The notes below the pieces were generated by a model. That model was not told the origin of the DNA. It ran no database searches and was given only the letters and a program-made list of their open reading frames with translations. The position numbers and the translations under genes were made by a program. Shown here in pieces: positions 56,861 to 64,000 of a stretch of 64,000 nt of DNA. The stretch is from Porphyromonas gulae DSM 15663 (lineage in GTDB: Bacteria > Bacteroidota > Bacteroidia > Bacteroidales > Porphyromonadaceae): assembly GCF_000378065.1 (NCBI RefSeq), contig NZ_KB899155.1, positions 1 to 64,000 of the forward strand. The letters are read 5' to 3'. Every line of letters starts with the position of its first letter. Position 1 is the first letter of the stretch.

Positions 56861-57646
56861 TTAGAATCCTTTCTGCTTTGCCTCATTCCACAGCGCATCC
56901 ATCTCAGAAAGAGTCATGTCTTTGAGGGCTTTGCCCTGCTGTCCGGCTCGCATCTCCACATAGGAGAAACGGCTGTCGAATTTTCTATTGGTACGTTCGA
57001 GAGCATTATCCGGATTGATACCATAAAGACGGGCAGCATTCACCACGGCAAAGAGCAAGTCCCCGAATTCTGCCTCCATGGCATCGGTATCTTCAGAGGC
57101 AATAGCTCCTCGGACTTCGTTCAGCTCCTCGTCCACCTTCGGCCATACGTGCTCTCGCTGCTCCCAGTCGAAGCCTACGCCGGCAGCTTTCTCCTGCATG
57201 CGATAGCTCTTCACCAAAGCGGGAAGAGACTTCGGCACACCGGCGAGAACGGACTTGTTCCCATCCTTTTCTCGGAGTTTGAGTTGCTCCCAGTTGCGTA
57301 CCACTTCGGCAGCATTTTCCACCTGCACATCGCCGTAAATATGCGGATGCCGATAGATCAGCTTGTCGCAGAGGGCATGGCAGACCGAAGCAATATCAAA
57401 CTGGCCTTTTTCCTCTCCTATCTTGGCATAGAAAGTCACGTGCAGCAGGACATCGCCAAGCTCCTTGCGAATCTCGTCCGGACACTCGCCCAGAAGAGCT
57501 TCGCTCAGCTCATAGACCTCTTCTATTGTATTTGTTCGAAGGCTTTCGTTCGTCTGTTTCCGATCCCACGGACACTGCTCTCGCAACGTATCCAAGACAT
57601 CCAGCAGACGGCCGAAAGCCTCCAACTTCTCAGCGCGTGTATGCAT
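56861..57646 (-). CDS. mazG: Nucleoside triphosphate pyrophosphohydrolase MazG
   Basis: A 261-residue all-helical hydrolase that removes pyrophosphate from (abnormal) NTPs. First MazG repeat: CPWDRKQTNESLRTNTIEEVYELSEAL with EEVYE...E metal ligands and ELGDVLLHVTFYAKI; second: GVGFDWEQREHVWPKVDEELNEV and EFGDLLFAVVNAARL. Length is that of the two-repeat type. It lies between dsbD and gyrB on the same strand, 17 bases from dsbD. Confidence 0.95.
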   Translation of the reverse strand: MHTRAEKLEAFGRLLDVLDTLREQCPWDRKQTNESLRTNTIEEVYELSEALLGECPDEIRKELGDVLLHVTFYAKIGEEKGQFDIASVCHALCDKLIYRHPHIYGDVQVENAAEVVRNWEQLKLREKDGNKSVLAGVPKSLPALVKSYRMQEKAAGVGFDWEQREHVWPKVDEELNEVRGAIASEDTDAMEAEFGDLLFAVVNAARLYGINPDNALERTNRKFDSRFSYVEMRAGQQGKALKDMTLSEMDALWNEAKQKGF

Positions 57647-57663
57647 CGCCTGATGAAAAACGA

Positions 57664-59730
57664 TTACTTGTTTTTGCGCTTTTTGAATTCTTGCAAACCA
57701 CCTTTCAGGAAGTCTACGTACTGAGGTACATCCTCATTATATGAGTAAGATGCACTCAGGGGCTTGCCTTCGTGGTCAATTGCCACATAGAAAGGCTGAG
57801 CATTGGCTCCGAACTTGTGGCTCTGGAGGTAGCTCCACTTGTCGCCCACGGTGCGCAGAGTCTTCTCTTTGCCATCGAATACGATGGTCAGAGGTTCGGC
57901 CAGAGGCTTCTTCTCATCCACCATCAGGGTAATGAGCACATAGTCCTTTTCCAACATGCTCTTTACCGTAGGATCGATCCATACGGCGTTCTCCATCTTT
58001 CTACAGTTCACGCAGCCATGGCCGGAGAAGTCGAGGAGCACAGGCTTGTTCTCCTGACGAGCAAAAGCCATACCGGCCTCATAATCCGTAAAGTGAGCAT
58101 GAACTTCGCCACTATAAAGATTGAAGTCCTGCGTGTGGAGCGGTGGTGCAAAGGCACTCACAGCCTTGAGCGGAGCGCCCCACAAGCCGGGGATCATATA
58201 CACGGCAAAAGCCAAAGAAACGGTAGCCATCATAAAACGCGGCACAGAGAGATACGGCCATTCGCTATCATGACTGAAACGAATCCATCCCAAGAGATAG
58301 CAACCGAGCAGAGCGAAAATGACAATCCAGAGAGCGAGGAAGGTCTCACGGTCGAGAATATGCCAGCCGTAGGCCAAGTCCGCCACGGAAAGGAACTTGA
58401 GAGCAAGCGCCAATTCGAGGAAGCCGAGTACCACCTTCACCATATTCAACCATCCTCCGCTCTTAGGCATGCCCTGCAACCAGCTGGGGAAGACGGCAAA
58501 AAGGGTAAAGGGCAAAGCCAATGAAGTGGCAAAGCCAAGCATACCCATGGCCGGAGCCAGTTTGGAGCCGGCCGTAGCGGCCTGTACCAAAAGTGTACCG
58601 ATAATAGGACCGGTACATGAGAAAGACACCAAAGCCAGCGTAAAGGCCATGAAGAAAATACTGAGCAAACCGGTTGTAGAGTCTGCCTTGCTGTCCAGTT
58701 TGTTAGTCCAAGATGACGGCAACACCAGCTCGAATGCTCCGAAGAAAGAGATGGCGAAGACTACCAGCAGCAGGAAGAATATGATGTTGAAGACCGCATT
58801 CGTAGCCAAACTATTCAGAGAATTGACACCGAAAATACCCGTGATGAGCAAGCCGAGCACCACGTAGATAACGATAATGGAAGCACCATAGGTAAAGGCA
58901 TCCCTTACGGCTTTCTTCTTGTCCTTATTGCGCTTGAGGAAGAAGCTCACCGTCATCGGGATCATAGGCCATACGCAAGGAGTAAGCAAAGCGACAAAAC
59001 CATAGAGGAAACCGTAGAGGAAAATCTTCCAGGGAGCACTCTCCGCCTGTTTGAGCGTATCATCGCCGTATGCACGCAGTTCGCTCACAACCGGCGTCCA
59101 CAGGTCTGCTTTGGACGAAAGAGCATCGGCAGCATCGGCCTGCGATGCGGTATCCGCTGCAACCTCAGCAGCAACCGCTTCGGCAGCCATATCAGCTTCT
59201 GCGGCCTCTGCTTCGGTAATAGGAGCTGCCGCCTTGCTCTTGATCATCGAAGCATCGAAAGAGAAGTCGCTCGTTTCGGGAGGCAGACAGTTTTCATCAT
59301 TACAAGCCATGAAGCGGACACCACCCTTGATAGAGAACTTGGCAGGATCCGTCACCTGAATTTTCTGGCGGAAAGAGACAGTCTTCTCATACCACCTCAG
59401 ATTCATTTCGAACTGCTTGTCGTATTGGTCGATGGGAGTTTTGTCGGGAGTAGCCTTACCGACCAGTTTGGCTCCTGTCATCTTATCGAACAGAAACTCC
59501 GTAGATGTAGGGCCATCCTCGGGAAGGTTCTGGTCATAAAGGTGCCATCCGGATTTGATCGTCGCCGTAAACACCAATGTTTTCTCGGGCGTATCGCTGT
59601 CCTGCAAAGAGGTCTTCCAAACGACTACGTCCTTGATAATCTGGGCAGATGCCCCAATGGGCAACATAGAGAGAAACAGGAGGGTTAAAGCTACCGTCCA
59701 TTTGCTGTTTCTGAGGTTCATGTTTGTCAT
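57664..59730 (-). CDS. dsbD: Thiol:disulfide interchange protein DsbD
   Basis: The 688-residue membrane protein passes electrons from cytosolic thioredoxin to the periplasm. Signal peptide (about 10-30), an N-terminal DsbD alpha-like domain (about 35-175, with MACNDENCLPPET), an unusual Ala/Glu-rich linker (about 180-215), eight membrane helices (about 235-530, with LTPCVWPMIPMTV and SCTGPIIGTLL holding the redox cysteines) and a C-terminal thioredoxin domain with CVNC at about 573-576. Complete. Confidence 0.94.
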   Translation of the reverse strand: MTNMNLRNSKWTVALTLLFLSMLPIGASAQIIKDVVVWKTSLQDSDTPEKTLVFTATIKSGWHLYDQNLPEDGPTSTEFLFDKMTGAKLVGKATPDKTPIDQYDKQFEMNLRWYEKTVSFRQKIQVTDPAKFSIKGGVRFMACNDENCLPPETSDFSFDASMIKSKAAAPITEAEAAEADMAAEAVAAEVAADTASQADAADALSSKADLWTPVVSELRAYGDDTLKQAESAPWKIFLYGFLYGFVALLTPCVWPMIPMTVSFFLKRNKDKKKAVRDAFTYGASIIVIYVVLGLLITGIFGVNSLNSLATNAVFNIIFFLLLVVFAISFFGAFELVLPSSWTNKLDSKADSTTGLLSIFFMAFTLALVSFSCTGPIIGTLLVQAATAGSKLAPAMGMLGFATSLALPFTLFAVFPSWLQGMPKSGGWLNMVKVVLGFLELALALKFLSVADLAYGWHILDRETFLALWIVIFALLGCYLLGWIRFSHDSEWPYLSVPRFMMATVSLAFAVYMIPGLWGAPLKAVSAFAPPLHTQDFNLYSGEVHAHFTDYEAGMAFARQENKPVLLDFSGHGCVNCRKMENAVWIDPTVKSMLEKDYVLITLMVDEKKPLAEPLTIVFDGKEKTLRTVGDKWSYLQSHKFGANAQPFYVAIDHEGKPLSASYSYNEDVPQYVDFLKGGLQEFKKRKNK

Positions 59731-59766
59731 TATTATATGTTGGATTATTAAAATTTAGTCAGGTAC

Positions 59767-60741
59767 CTATTTGGAACGCGTTTTCTTCTTCGATATTGTT
59801 TCGATTGCTGCAGAACCCTCTTCGATATGCATCAGCCTGCGAAAGAGCTTGGACAAAGGCAGCTTGTATTCCTGCGTCTCACCGGTTTCCGGATGGCGGA
59901 ATACGAAGCGCGTCCCCTGCATAGCCAGGCAATCCAGATGGCGGAAAGAACTACCCTGCCGCCAATCGCCTGCGATCGGGATCCCCAGCTGCCCCATCTG
60001 CCGACGGAGCTGATTGTTCCGACCACTCAGTAGTGTTACCTCCACGAGCGAGCATACCGGTCCCCGACGAATGACTTTGTAACGAGCCGTTCCGGCCGAA
60101 TCGCCGGAGGGTGCTTCGGGCACGATGCGAGACTGCTTGCCCTTGGTCGGCATTTGATGTCGAGGAGCATCCAGTGTACCTTCGGCATCGGGCATATCCC
60201 CTTCGATGGCTATCACGAAACGCTGCTCCAATACCACCTTCTGCCACTTGTCCACCACGAAGGCCTGCACTTTTTTGCTCTTGGCAAAAAGCACCATTCC
60301 GGCAGAGTCTTTGTCCAGCCTGTTCAGCATAAAGATCTTCAGCTCGGGGTCGTATTGCTTGAGATGATCGCTAACAATACGCAGAGCAGTCCTATCCTTA
60401 TTGACACCACTGGCTACGGTGGACACACCGGCTTTCTTCTCGATCAGAACGAAATAATCGTCCTGCCAGATGATGCGCACCAAAGGGTGGCGAAGCTCTT
60501 CCGGTAGCTGTGTCCGATGTACGACAACCTTGTCGCCGACTTTCAGTTCCGCATCGTGTCGTGTGATGGGTATGCCATTGACGGAAACACGCCGCCCCGT
60601 CAAGATCTGCTTGACGGCTGTACGACTATTATCCTTCAGTATGCCAATGAGAAATGGCAAAAGGGTGTCTTCTTCTCTGACCTCGAAGACCTTGTCCGAC
60701 TGACGCCTCAGGCGTGGCGACCGACTTTTGGAGGGTTGCAT
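59767..60741 (-). CDS. RluA-family pseudouridine synthase
   Basis: A 324-residue enzyme of the RluA group, which isomerises uridine in rRNA or tRNA. An S4 RNA-binding domain (about 25-85: FLIGILKDNSRTAVKQILTGRRVSVNGIPITRHDAELKVGDKV) precedes the catalytic domain with LNRLDKDSAGMVLFAKSK, where the Asp of RLD is catalytic, and LLSGRNNQLRRQMGQLGIPIAGD. The first 20 residues are basic and Ser/Arg-rich. Which of the Rlu substrates it uses cannot be told from sequence. Confidence 0.9.
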   Translation of the reverse strand: MQPSKSRSPRLRRQSDKVFEVREEDTLLPFLIGILKDNSRTAVKQILTGRRVSVNGIPITRHDAELKVGDKVVVHRTQLPEELRHPLVRIIWQDDYFVLIEKKAGVSTVASGVNKDRTALRIVSDHLKQYDPELKIFMLNRLDKDSAGMVLFAKSKKVQAFVVDKWQKVVLEQRFVIAIEGDMPDAEGTLDAPRHQMPTKGKQSRIVPEAPSGDSAGTARYKVIRRGPVCSLVEVTLLSGRNNQLRRQMGQLGIPIAGDWRQGSSFRHLDCLAMQGTRFVFRHPETGETQEYKLPLSKLFRRLMHIEEGSAAIETISKKKTRSK

Positions 60742-60760
60742 ATTTCGTTAGTGAAGAGTC

Positions 60761-61123
60761 TTATTTCTTCTTTTTATCTTGCTCCCCTTGTCCTTTCTTA
60801 AAAAGCAAAAGCAAGGAGGCATAAATCATATAGACGACGCCGATGGAAAAAAACAGGAGCCAAAGCGAATCCTCTCTTATAAATACCAATACGGCAGAAA
60901 CAACAAAGAATGCTCCGGAAAGGACATTCATCCTATAGAGTCTTCGCGTGCGAGTATCCAAATCCGCGACAGGGGACAGAGCATAGGACAGCAAGTAGAG
61001 CACTGCGCCCAAAGCATAGAGATAATCTCCGGGCGCAAAGCGCACCAGCCTGCATGCTGCCCCGAATATCAAAAAGAGGCTGCCGACGCGGTAGCTTATT
61101 TCGCGAATTTGCTGCGGATTCAT
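60761..61123 (-). CDS. Small membrane protein of unknown function
   Basis: A 120-residue protein with four membrane helices (about 12-27, 31-49, 65-83 and 88-108) and a Lys-rich cytosolic tail (KKGQGEQDKKKK). No family is recognised. It lies between the FtsB/DivIC-like gene and the pseudouridine synthase gene, on the same strand, with 22- and 19-base spacers, so it probably shares their transcript. Confidence 0.75.
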   Translation of the reverse strand: MNPQQIREISYRVGSLFLIFGAACRLVRFAPGDYLYALGAVLYLLSYALSPVADLDTRTRRLYRMNVLSGAFFVVSAVLVFIREDSLWLLFFSIGVVYMIYASLLLLFKKGQGEQDKKKK

Positions 61124-61145
61124 CCCTATCTGCCTATTTCATTAA

Positions 61146-61496
61146 TTATTGATTGCGGACGCTGTCTCTGATCAGGAAAATGATTTCCTCGGGACGCTTC
61201 ATCAGATACAACTCTCGGGCCGTATGCTCGATTCCTTGTTTGTTGGCTCGGATTTCTTCCAGACGCACACTGTCCTGATGATAGCGTTCCTTTACCTCTC
61301 GTAGTTCTTTCCTTAGGTTGTTGATACGGCTTTTGTAGCGAATCTGCTTACTGATATTGGCATCGCCGAAAACAAACGTCACCAAAAAGAAGAAGCCGAT
61401 TACCACCAGGTACTTGACGTACCAATGACGACTCCACCAGGCTAAGATGCGCTGCTTCTTATTGTTGAGACTTGCTCTTTTGTCACGAATACCCAT
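61146..61496 (-). CDS. Septum formation initiator family protein (FtsB/DivIC-like)
   Basis: A 116-residue bitopic protein: basic cytosolic N-terminus (about 1-24), one membrane helix (about 27-44, VKYLVVIGFFFLVTFVFG), and a periplasmic coiled coil (SRINNLRKELREVKERYHQDSVRLEEIRAN) followed by EHTARELYLMKRPEEIIFLI, the typical end of FtsB/DivIC proteins. It should act in the divisome with FtsL- and FtsQ-type proteins. Transcribed away from greA. Confidence 0.88.
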   Translation of the reverse strand: MGIRDKRASLNNKKQRILAWWSRHWYVKYLVVIGFFFLVTFVFGDANISKQIRYKSRINNLRKELREVKERYHQDSVRLEEIRANKQGIEHTARELYLMKRPEEIIFLIRDSVRNQ

Positions 61497-62115
61497 GATG
61501 CCGCATACTTTTGGATGAGACTTGCAAATATACCACTTTTCCCAAATTCCATTTCAGGCAAGGAGCTCGGCAGCTTAAAATTTCGAGCACTAGCGCAAGG
61601 CACAGTTCGTTCGGACGTAGAAAAGATCGAGAGTACGGAGACTTACGCCCGACAAAAGACAAAAATCCCCACACTTCGACAGGAATCCGAAGTTCCCCGA
61701 GCCTCCGTACCCCTTTGGGCATTTACGAGCGAGATTTTTTCGATTCGTGCGCCGAAAAAACGTGGCGCGTAAAAATTTTTGTTTTGGTTCGGGAAGTAAA
61801 AAATTCTCGCGCCAAAACGATTTTTTTCTCGCGCGAGTTTTCGCGAAAACACGTGCCGCAAGTCGACCGTTTTTGGCTCGAAAAAACCATTTTTCATCTT
61901 TCGGGCTAACCGTCCCATTTCCCATCCTTTATCGAAAGACAACTACAAGGAGAAGAAGTTCGATCTTTGATCGATCAGAAGGGTCTGCGCGAATCGGTAG
62001 AAGCGTCTCCACTGCCCGATTAAGAGAGGGGGAAGCAGAGGCTCCAAGCAGACTTGCAGGAAGTCGGATCAGGGGTCAACCGGAGGGCTAAAGTCGCTCA
62101 TATAAGAAAGATTAC
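61497..62115. other. Large intergenic region with AT-rich and CGCG-palindrome-rich core
   Basis: About 800 bases separate the FtsB-like gene from greA. No gene is supported on either strand. The core (about 61725-61890) alternates A/T runs with CGCG words: CTCGCGCGAG (61828-61837) and TTTTCGCGAAAA (61838-61849) are adjacent perfect palindromes, and similar units GTGCGCCGAAAAAACG (61747-61762) and CTCGCGCCAAAACG (61806-61819) recur. This may be a species-specific intergenic repeat. Confidence 0.5.
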
Positions 62116-62123
62116 TATCTTTG
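62116..62123 (+). promoter_or_regulatory. -7 element of the greA promoter
   Basis: TATCTTTG fully matches TAnnTTTG. No good -33 TTG lies at the right distance. The start of transcription would be near 62130, giving a leader of about 165 bases before greA. Confidence 0.6.
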
Positions 62124-62173
62124 CAGCGGACGCGAAATTGCGCAAATAGCCAAAGCAAAGGACAGTGAGAGTT

Positions 62174-62218
62174 CCGGAGACATTCCATATATATGGGTAT
62201 CTTCCGGGCTTCTTTTTT
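62174..62218 (+). terminator. Intrinsic terminator (attenuator) in the greA leader
   Basis: CCGGA (62174-62178) pairs with TCCGG (62103+100, i.e. 62203-62207), and inner CCAT/ATGG pairs (62185-62188 with 62193-62196) plus weaker pairs between complete a long hairpin, followed directly by GCTTCTTTTTTAG. It sits between the promoter and the greA start (62294), so many transcripts may end here, releasing a short leader RNA of about 85-90 bases. Confidence 0.6.
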
Positions 62219-62293
62219 AGCTTTGGGTGAGAATGGCTGCCGAGAGCAGCATGAAGGATTGTTTTTCTAAACTAACACCACGCACAAGAAAGT

Positions 62294-62764
62294 ATGGCAT
62301 ACAATTATATTACACAGGAAGGATACGATAAGATTTTGGCCGAACTGGCCGAACTCGAAAGCGTACAGCGTCCCGAGATCTCTCGGCAGATAGCAGAAGC
62401 ACGCGACAAGGGCGATCTATCCGAAAACGCCGAGTACGATGCAGCAAAGGAAGCTCAAGGGATCCTCGAGACGAAGATTGCACAGCTAAAAGGGCTGATC
62501 GCCAACGCCCGTATCATCGACGAATCGCAAGTAAGTACCGAAAGCGTTCAGATACTGAACAAGGTGACGATCAAGAACGTGAAGACGGGTGCCGTGATGG
62601 CCTATACCCTCGTCTCGGACTCGGAAGCCAACCTGAGAGAAAACAAAATCTCCGTGAATACGCCTATCGCGCAAGGTCTGATGGGTAAGAAAATCGGCGA
62701 TGCGGTTTCGATCAAGGTACCGAGCGGACTGGTGGAATTCGAGATTATAGACATTAGTTTATAA
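62294..62764 (+). CDS. greA: Transcription elongation factor GreA
   Basis: A 156-residue factor that rescues backtracked RNA polymerase by stimulating transcript cleavage. The N-terminal coiled coil carries RDKGDLSENAEYDAAKEAQG, whose acidic tip (D, E) is catalytic; the C-terminal FKBP-like domain has ENKISVNTPIAQGLMGKKIGDAV. Full length. A promoter and an intrinsic terminator in the leader suggest control by attenuation. Confidence 0.97.
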   Translation: MAYNYITQEGYDKILAELAELESVQRPEISRQIAEARDKGDLSENAEYDAAKEAQGILETKIAQLKGLIANARIIDESQVSTESVQILNKVTIKNVKTGAVMAYTLVSDSEANLRENKISVNTPIAQGLMGKKIGDAVSIKVPSGLVEFEIIDISL

Positions 62765-62782
62765 ACACAAAAAGTTTGTTCC

Positions 62783-63172
62783 ATGACTATTTTCAGCCGT
62801 ATCATCGCAGGTGAAATTCCTTGCCACAAGATTGCCGAGAGCGATAAGTTCTTCGCTTTTCTCGACATCAATCCCCTTGCCCACGGGCATACTTTGGTCG
62901 TACCCAAACAAGAGGTGGACTACATCTTCGACATGAACGATGCTGATCTGAGTGAGATGACCATCTTCGCCAAACGGGTGGCTGCCGCCATCAAGCGCGC
63001 TTTCCCCTGCCGGAAAGTGGGGATGACGGTGATAGGCCTCGAAGTGCCTCATGCACATATCCACCTGGTACCGATGCAGTCGGAGGTAGATATGCACTTC
63101 GGGCGCCAAAAGCTAACGCCCTCGCAGGAAGAGCTGGCTGCAGCCGCAGAGAAAATCCGTGCTGCATTCTGA
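62783..63172 (+). CDS. HIT family protein (Hint-like nucleotide hydrolase)
   Basis: A 129-residue histidine triad protein. FSRIIAGEIPCHKIAE opens the fold, FLDINPLAHGHTLVVPK is the nucleotide-binding part, and the triad is HAHIHLVPM (about 92-100; expected HxHxHxx). Such enzymes hydrolyse nucleoside phosphoramidates or dinucleotide phosphates. It starts 18 bases after greA and ends before a terminator, so the two form a small operon. Confidence 0.93.
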   Translation: MTIFSRIIAGEIPCHKIAESDKFFAFLDINPLAHGHTLVVPKQEVDYIFDMNDADLSEMTIFAKRVAAAIKRAFPCRKVGMTVIGLEVPHAHIHLVPMQSEVDMHFGRQKLTPSQEELAAAAEKIRAAF

Positions 63173-63207
63173 TCGACCGACACACCACTCAGCGCAAAAC
63201 AAAGGCT

Positions 63208-63250
63208 ATGCCCTGTAAGAGTAGCAGTACTCTCGCAGGGCATTCTCTTT
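63208..63250 (+). terminator. Intrinsic terminator after the greA-HIT operon
   Basis: ATGCCCTG (63208-63215) pairs with CAGGGCAT (63236-63243), with an inner AGAGT/ACTCT pair, followed by TCTCTTTATTTG. The remaining 300 bases to rsmH show no supported gene; TAACTTTG at 63489-63496 is a possible -7 element for rsmH. Confidence 0.75.
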
Positions 63251-63549
63251 ATTTGCATGTCAGCCATCAAAAATTTCTGTAAGTGCGATAGCACCCGTCA
63301 TGGATATTTGGGGATTGAATCTGCACGAGCACAACTGCAGAAAGCCGTCGAGGCGCAGAAACGGCAGTATTTGCACACATTTTTCCGTCAAAGTTTTTCA
63401 ACATTTCCTCCTCGATATATACCCTTCGGTGTTGATAAGTTTTTGGTCTCATCTGCATGATTTTTCCTCTTGTTTATACGTTATTGGCTAACTTTGGAGC
63501 GTGGTATAGCAAACGATCGCAAGCGAAGATTTAGGGGAGACAAACCAGT

Positions 63550-64000
63550 ATGCATAATCCTGAGAAAGAGACTGTTTATCATATTCCGGTGATGCTTGAT
63601 GAGTGTTTGGAAGGATTGCGAATCGATCCTGACGGATGCTATGTCGATGTCACATTCGGAGGAGGGGGACATTCCCGTGCCATCGTGGAGCGATTGAGTT
63701 CCAAAGGGCGGCTGTACGGATTCGATCAGGATGCCGATGCGTGCCGGAATATCCTACAAGACGAGCGCTTCGTCTTCATCCCTTCGAACTTTCGCTACCT
63801 CGCCAACTTTATGGATTATTACGGAGAGGATGGAGTCGATGGCATATTGGCAGATCTCGGTGTATCGTCGCACCACTTCGATGAGGAAGAGCGCGGATTC
63901 AGCTTCCGTTCGGAAAGCCCTCTGTTGGATATGAGGATGAATGCTCGTGCCGGCCAAAATGCTGCCACCATCCTGAATGAATACGATGCCTCGTCCCTGT
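63550..64000 (+). CDS. rsmH: 16S rRNA m4C1402 methyltransferase RsmH (cut by window end)
   Basis: The first 150 residues of RsmH (MraW). HIPVMLDECLEGL opens the protein, VDVTFGGGGHSRAI is the S-adenosylmethionine motif, GFDQDADA follows, and DGILADLGVSSHHFDEEERGFSF with LLDMRMN are family hallmarks. rsmH normally begins the dcw (division and cell wall) cluster, which should continue beyond the window. Confidence 0.96.
   Translation, partial: MHNPEKETVYHIPVMLDECLEGLRIDPDGCYVDVTFGGGGHSRAIVERLSSKGRLYGFDQDADACRNILQDERFVFIPSNFRYLANFMDYYGEDGVDGILADLGVSSHHFDEEERGFSFRSESPLLDMRMNARAGQNAATILNEYDASSL

Noticed and set aside
57741..58867. Plus-strand frames of 150-250 codons opposite dsbD
   Set aside because: Antisense to a complete, well-conserved dsbD; no domain or start signal.
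61511..61942. Several frames of 80-130 codons on both strands upstream of greA
   Set aside because: Low-complexity composition (Phe/Lys/Arg-rich) from A/T runs and CGCG words; overlapping each other on both strands.

Overview
The window looks like a piece of a Bacteroidota chromosome, most likely Porphyromonas gingivalis or a very close relative. The grounds are the housekeeping genes at the right (gyrB, mazG, dsbD, greA, rsmH), promoters of the Bacteroidota TTTG / TAnnTTTG type, remnants of several IS families, and a large conjugative element of the CTnPg1/CTnDOT type. No database search was possible, so the species call is inference.

Layout. Positions 1-850 are chromosomal: the tail of an IS4-like transposase abuts an ISAs1-family remnant, followed by a promoter and a tRNA-Ser(UGA) gene. 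An integrative conjugative element of about 51.5 kb fills 838-52360. It is bounded by a 13-bp direct repeat of the tRNA 3' end (attL 838-850, attR 52348-52360), with matching clusters of GGCTACAA integrase arm sites inside both ends. From 52361 the chromosome resumes with the displaced tRNA terminator, an IS982 stub, a candidate small RNA, and then a gamma-Glu amidotransferase/dipeptidase fusion, gyrB, mazG, dsbD, a pseudouridine synthase, a FtsB/DivIC-like gene, greA, a HIT protein and the start of rsmH.

The element backbone is: a tyrosine recombinase next to the tRNA; a small-gene block (DUF1896, PcfK, PcfJ and others); a minus-strand tra operon (traA, B, D, E, F, G, I, J, K, L, M, N, O, Q) for a Bacteroidetes type IV secretion apparatus; an oriT-like spacer; mobA and mobB (relaxase); mobC (coupling protein); then a DUF3945 protein, topoisomerase III and a 2062-residue methylase-helicase. 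The right end has an AbiEi/AbiEii toxin-antitoxin pair with its own palindromic operator, an excisionase-like HTH gene, and a primase/RepA-type replication module.

Two AT-rich minus-strand cargo islands flank mobC. The first (20374-25509), which separates mobB from mobC, is a tight five-gene operon. It encodes a membrane-anchored phosphoribosyltransferase/histidine-phosphatase fusion, a dehydroquinate-synthase/glycerol-1-phosphate-dehydrogenase-like enzyme, a short RuBisCO-like protein, a membrane protein with a PLD-like region and a 2-phosphoglycerate-kinase-like P-loop domain, and a small three-helix membrane protein. I do not recognise this combination; it is the best candidate for an undescribed system, and a pathway making or consuming a phosphorylated sugar or nucleotide-like compound is the simplest reading. 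The second island (27725-36788) is a GG-Bacteroidales-type ribosomal peptide locus: a cysteine-rich precursor with a double-glycine leader, a radical SAM/SPASM maturase, a pseudo-radical-SAM partner, a C39-peptidase ABC exporter, a minimal HlyD-like protein, a GLPGLI protein and a TonB-dependent receptor-like protein.
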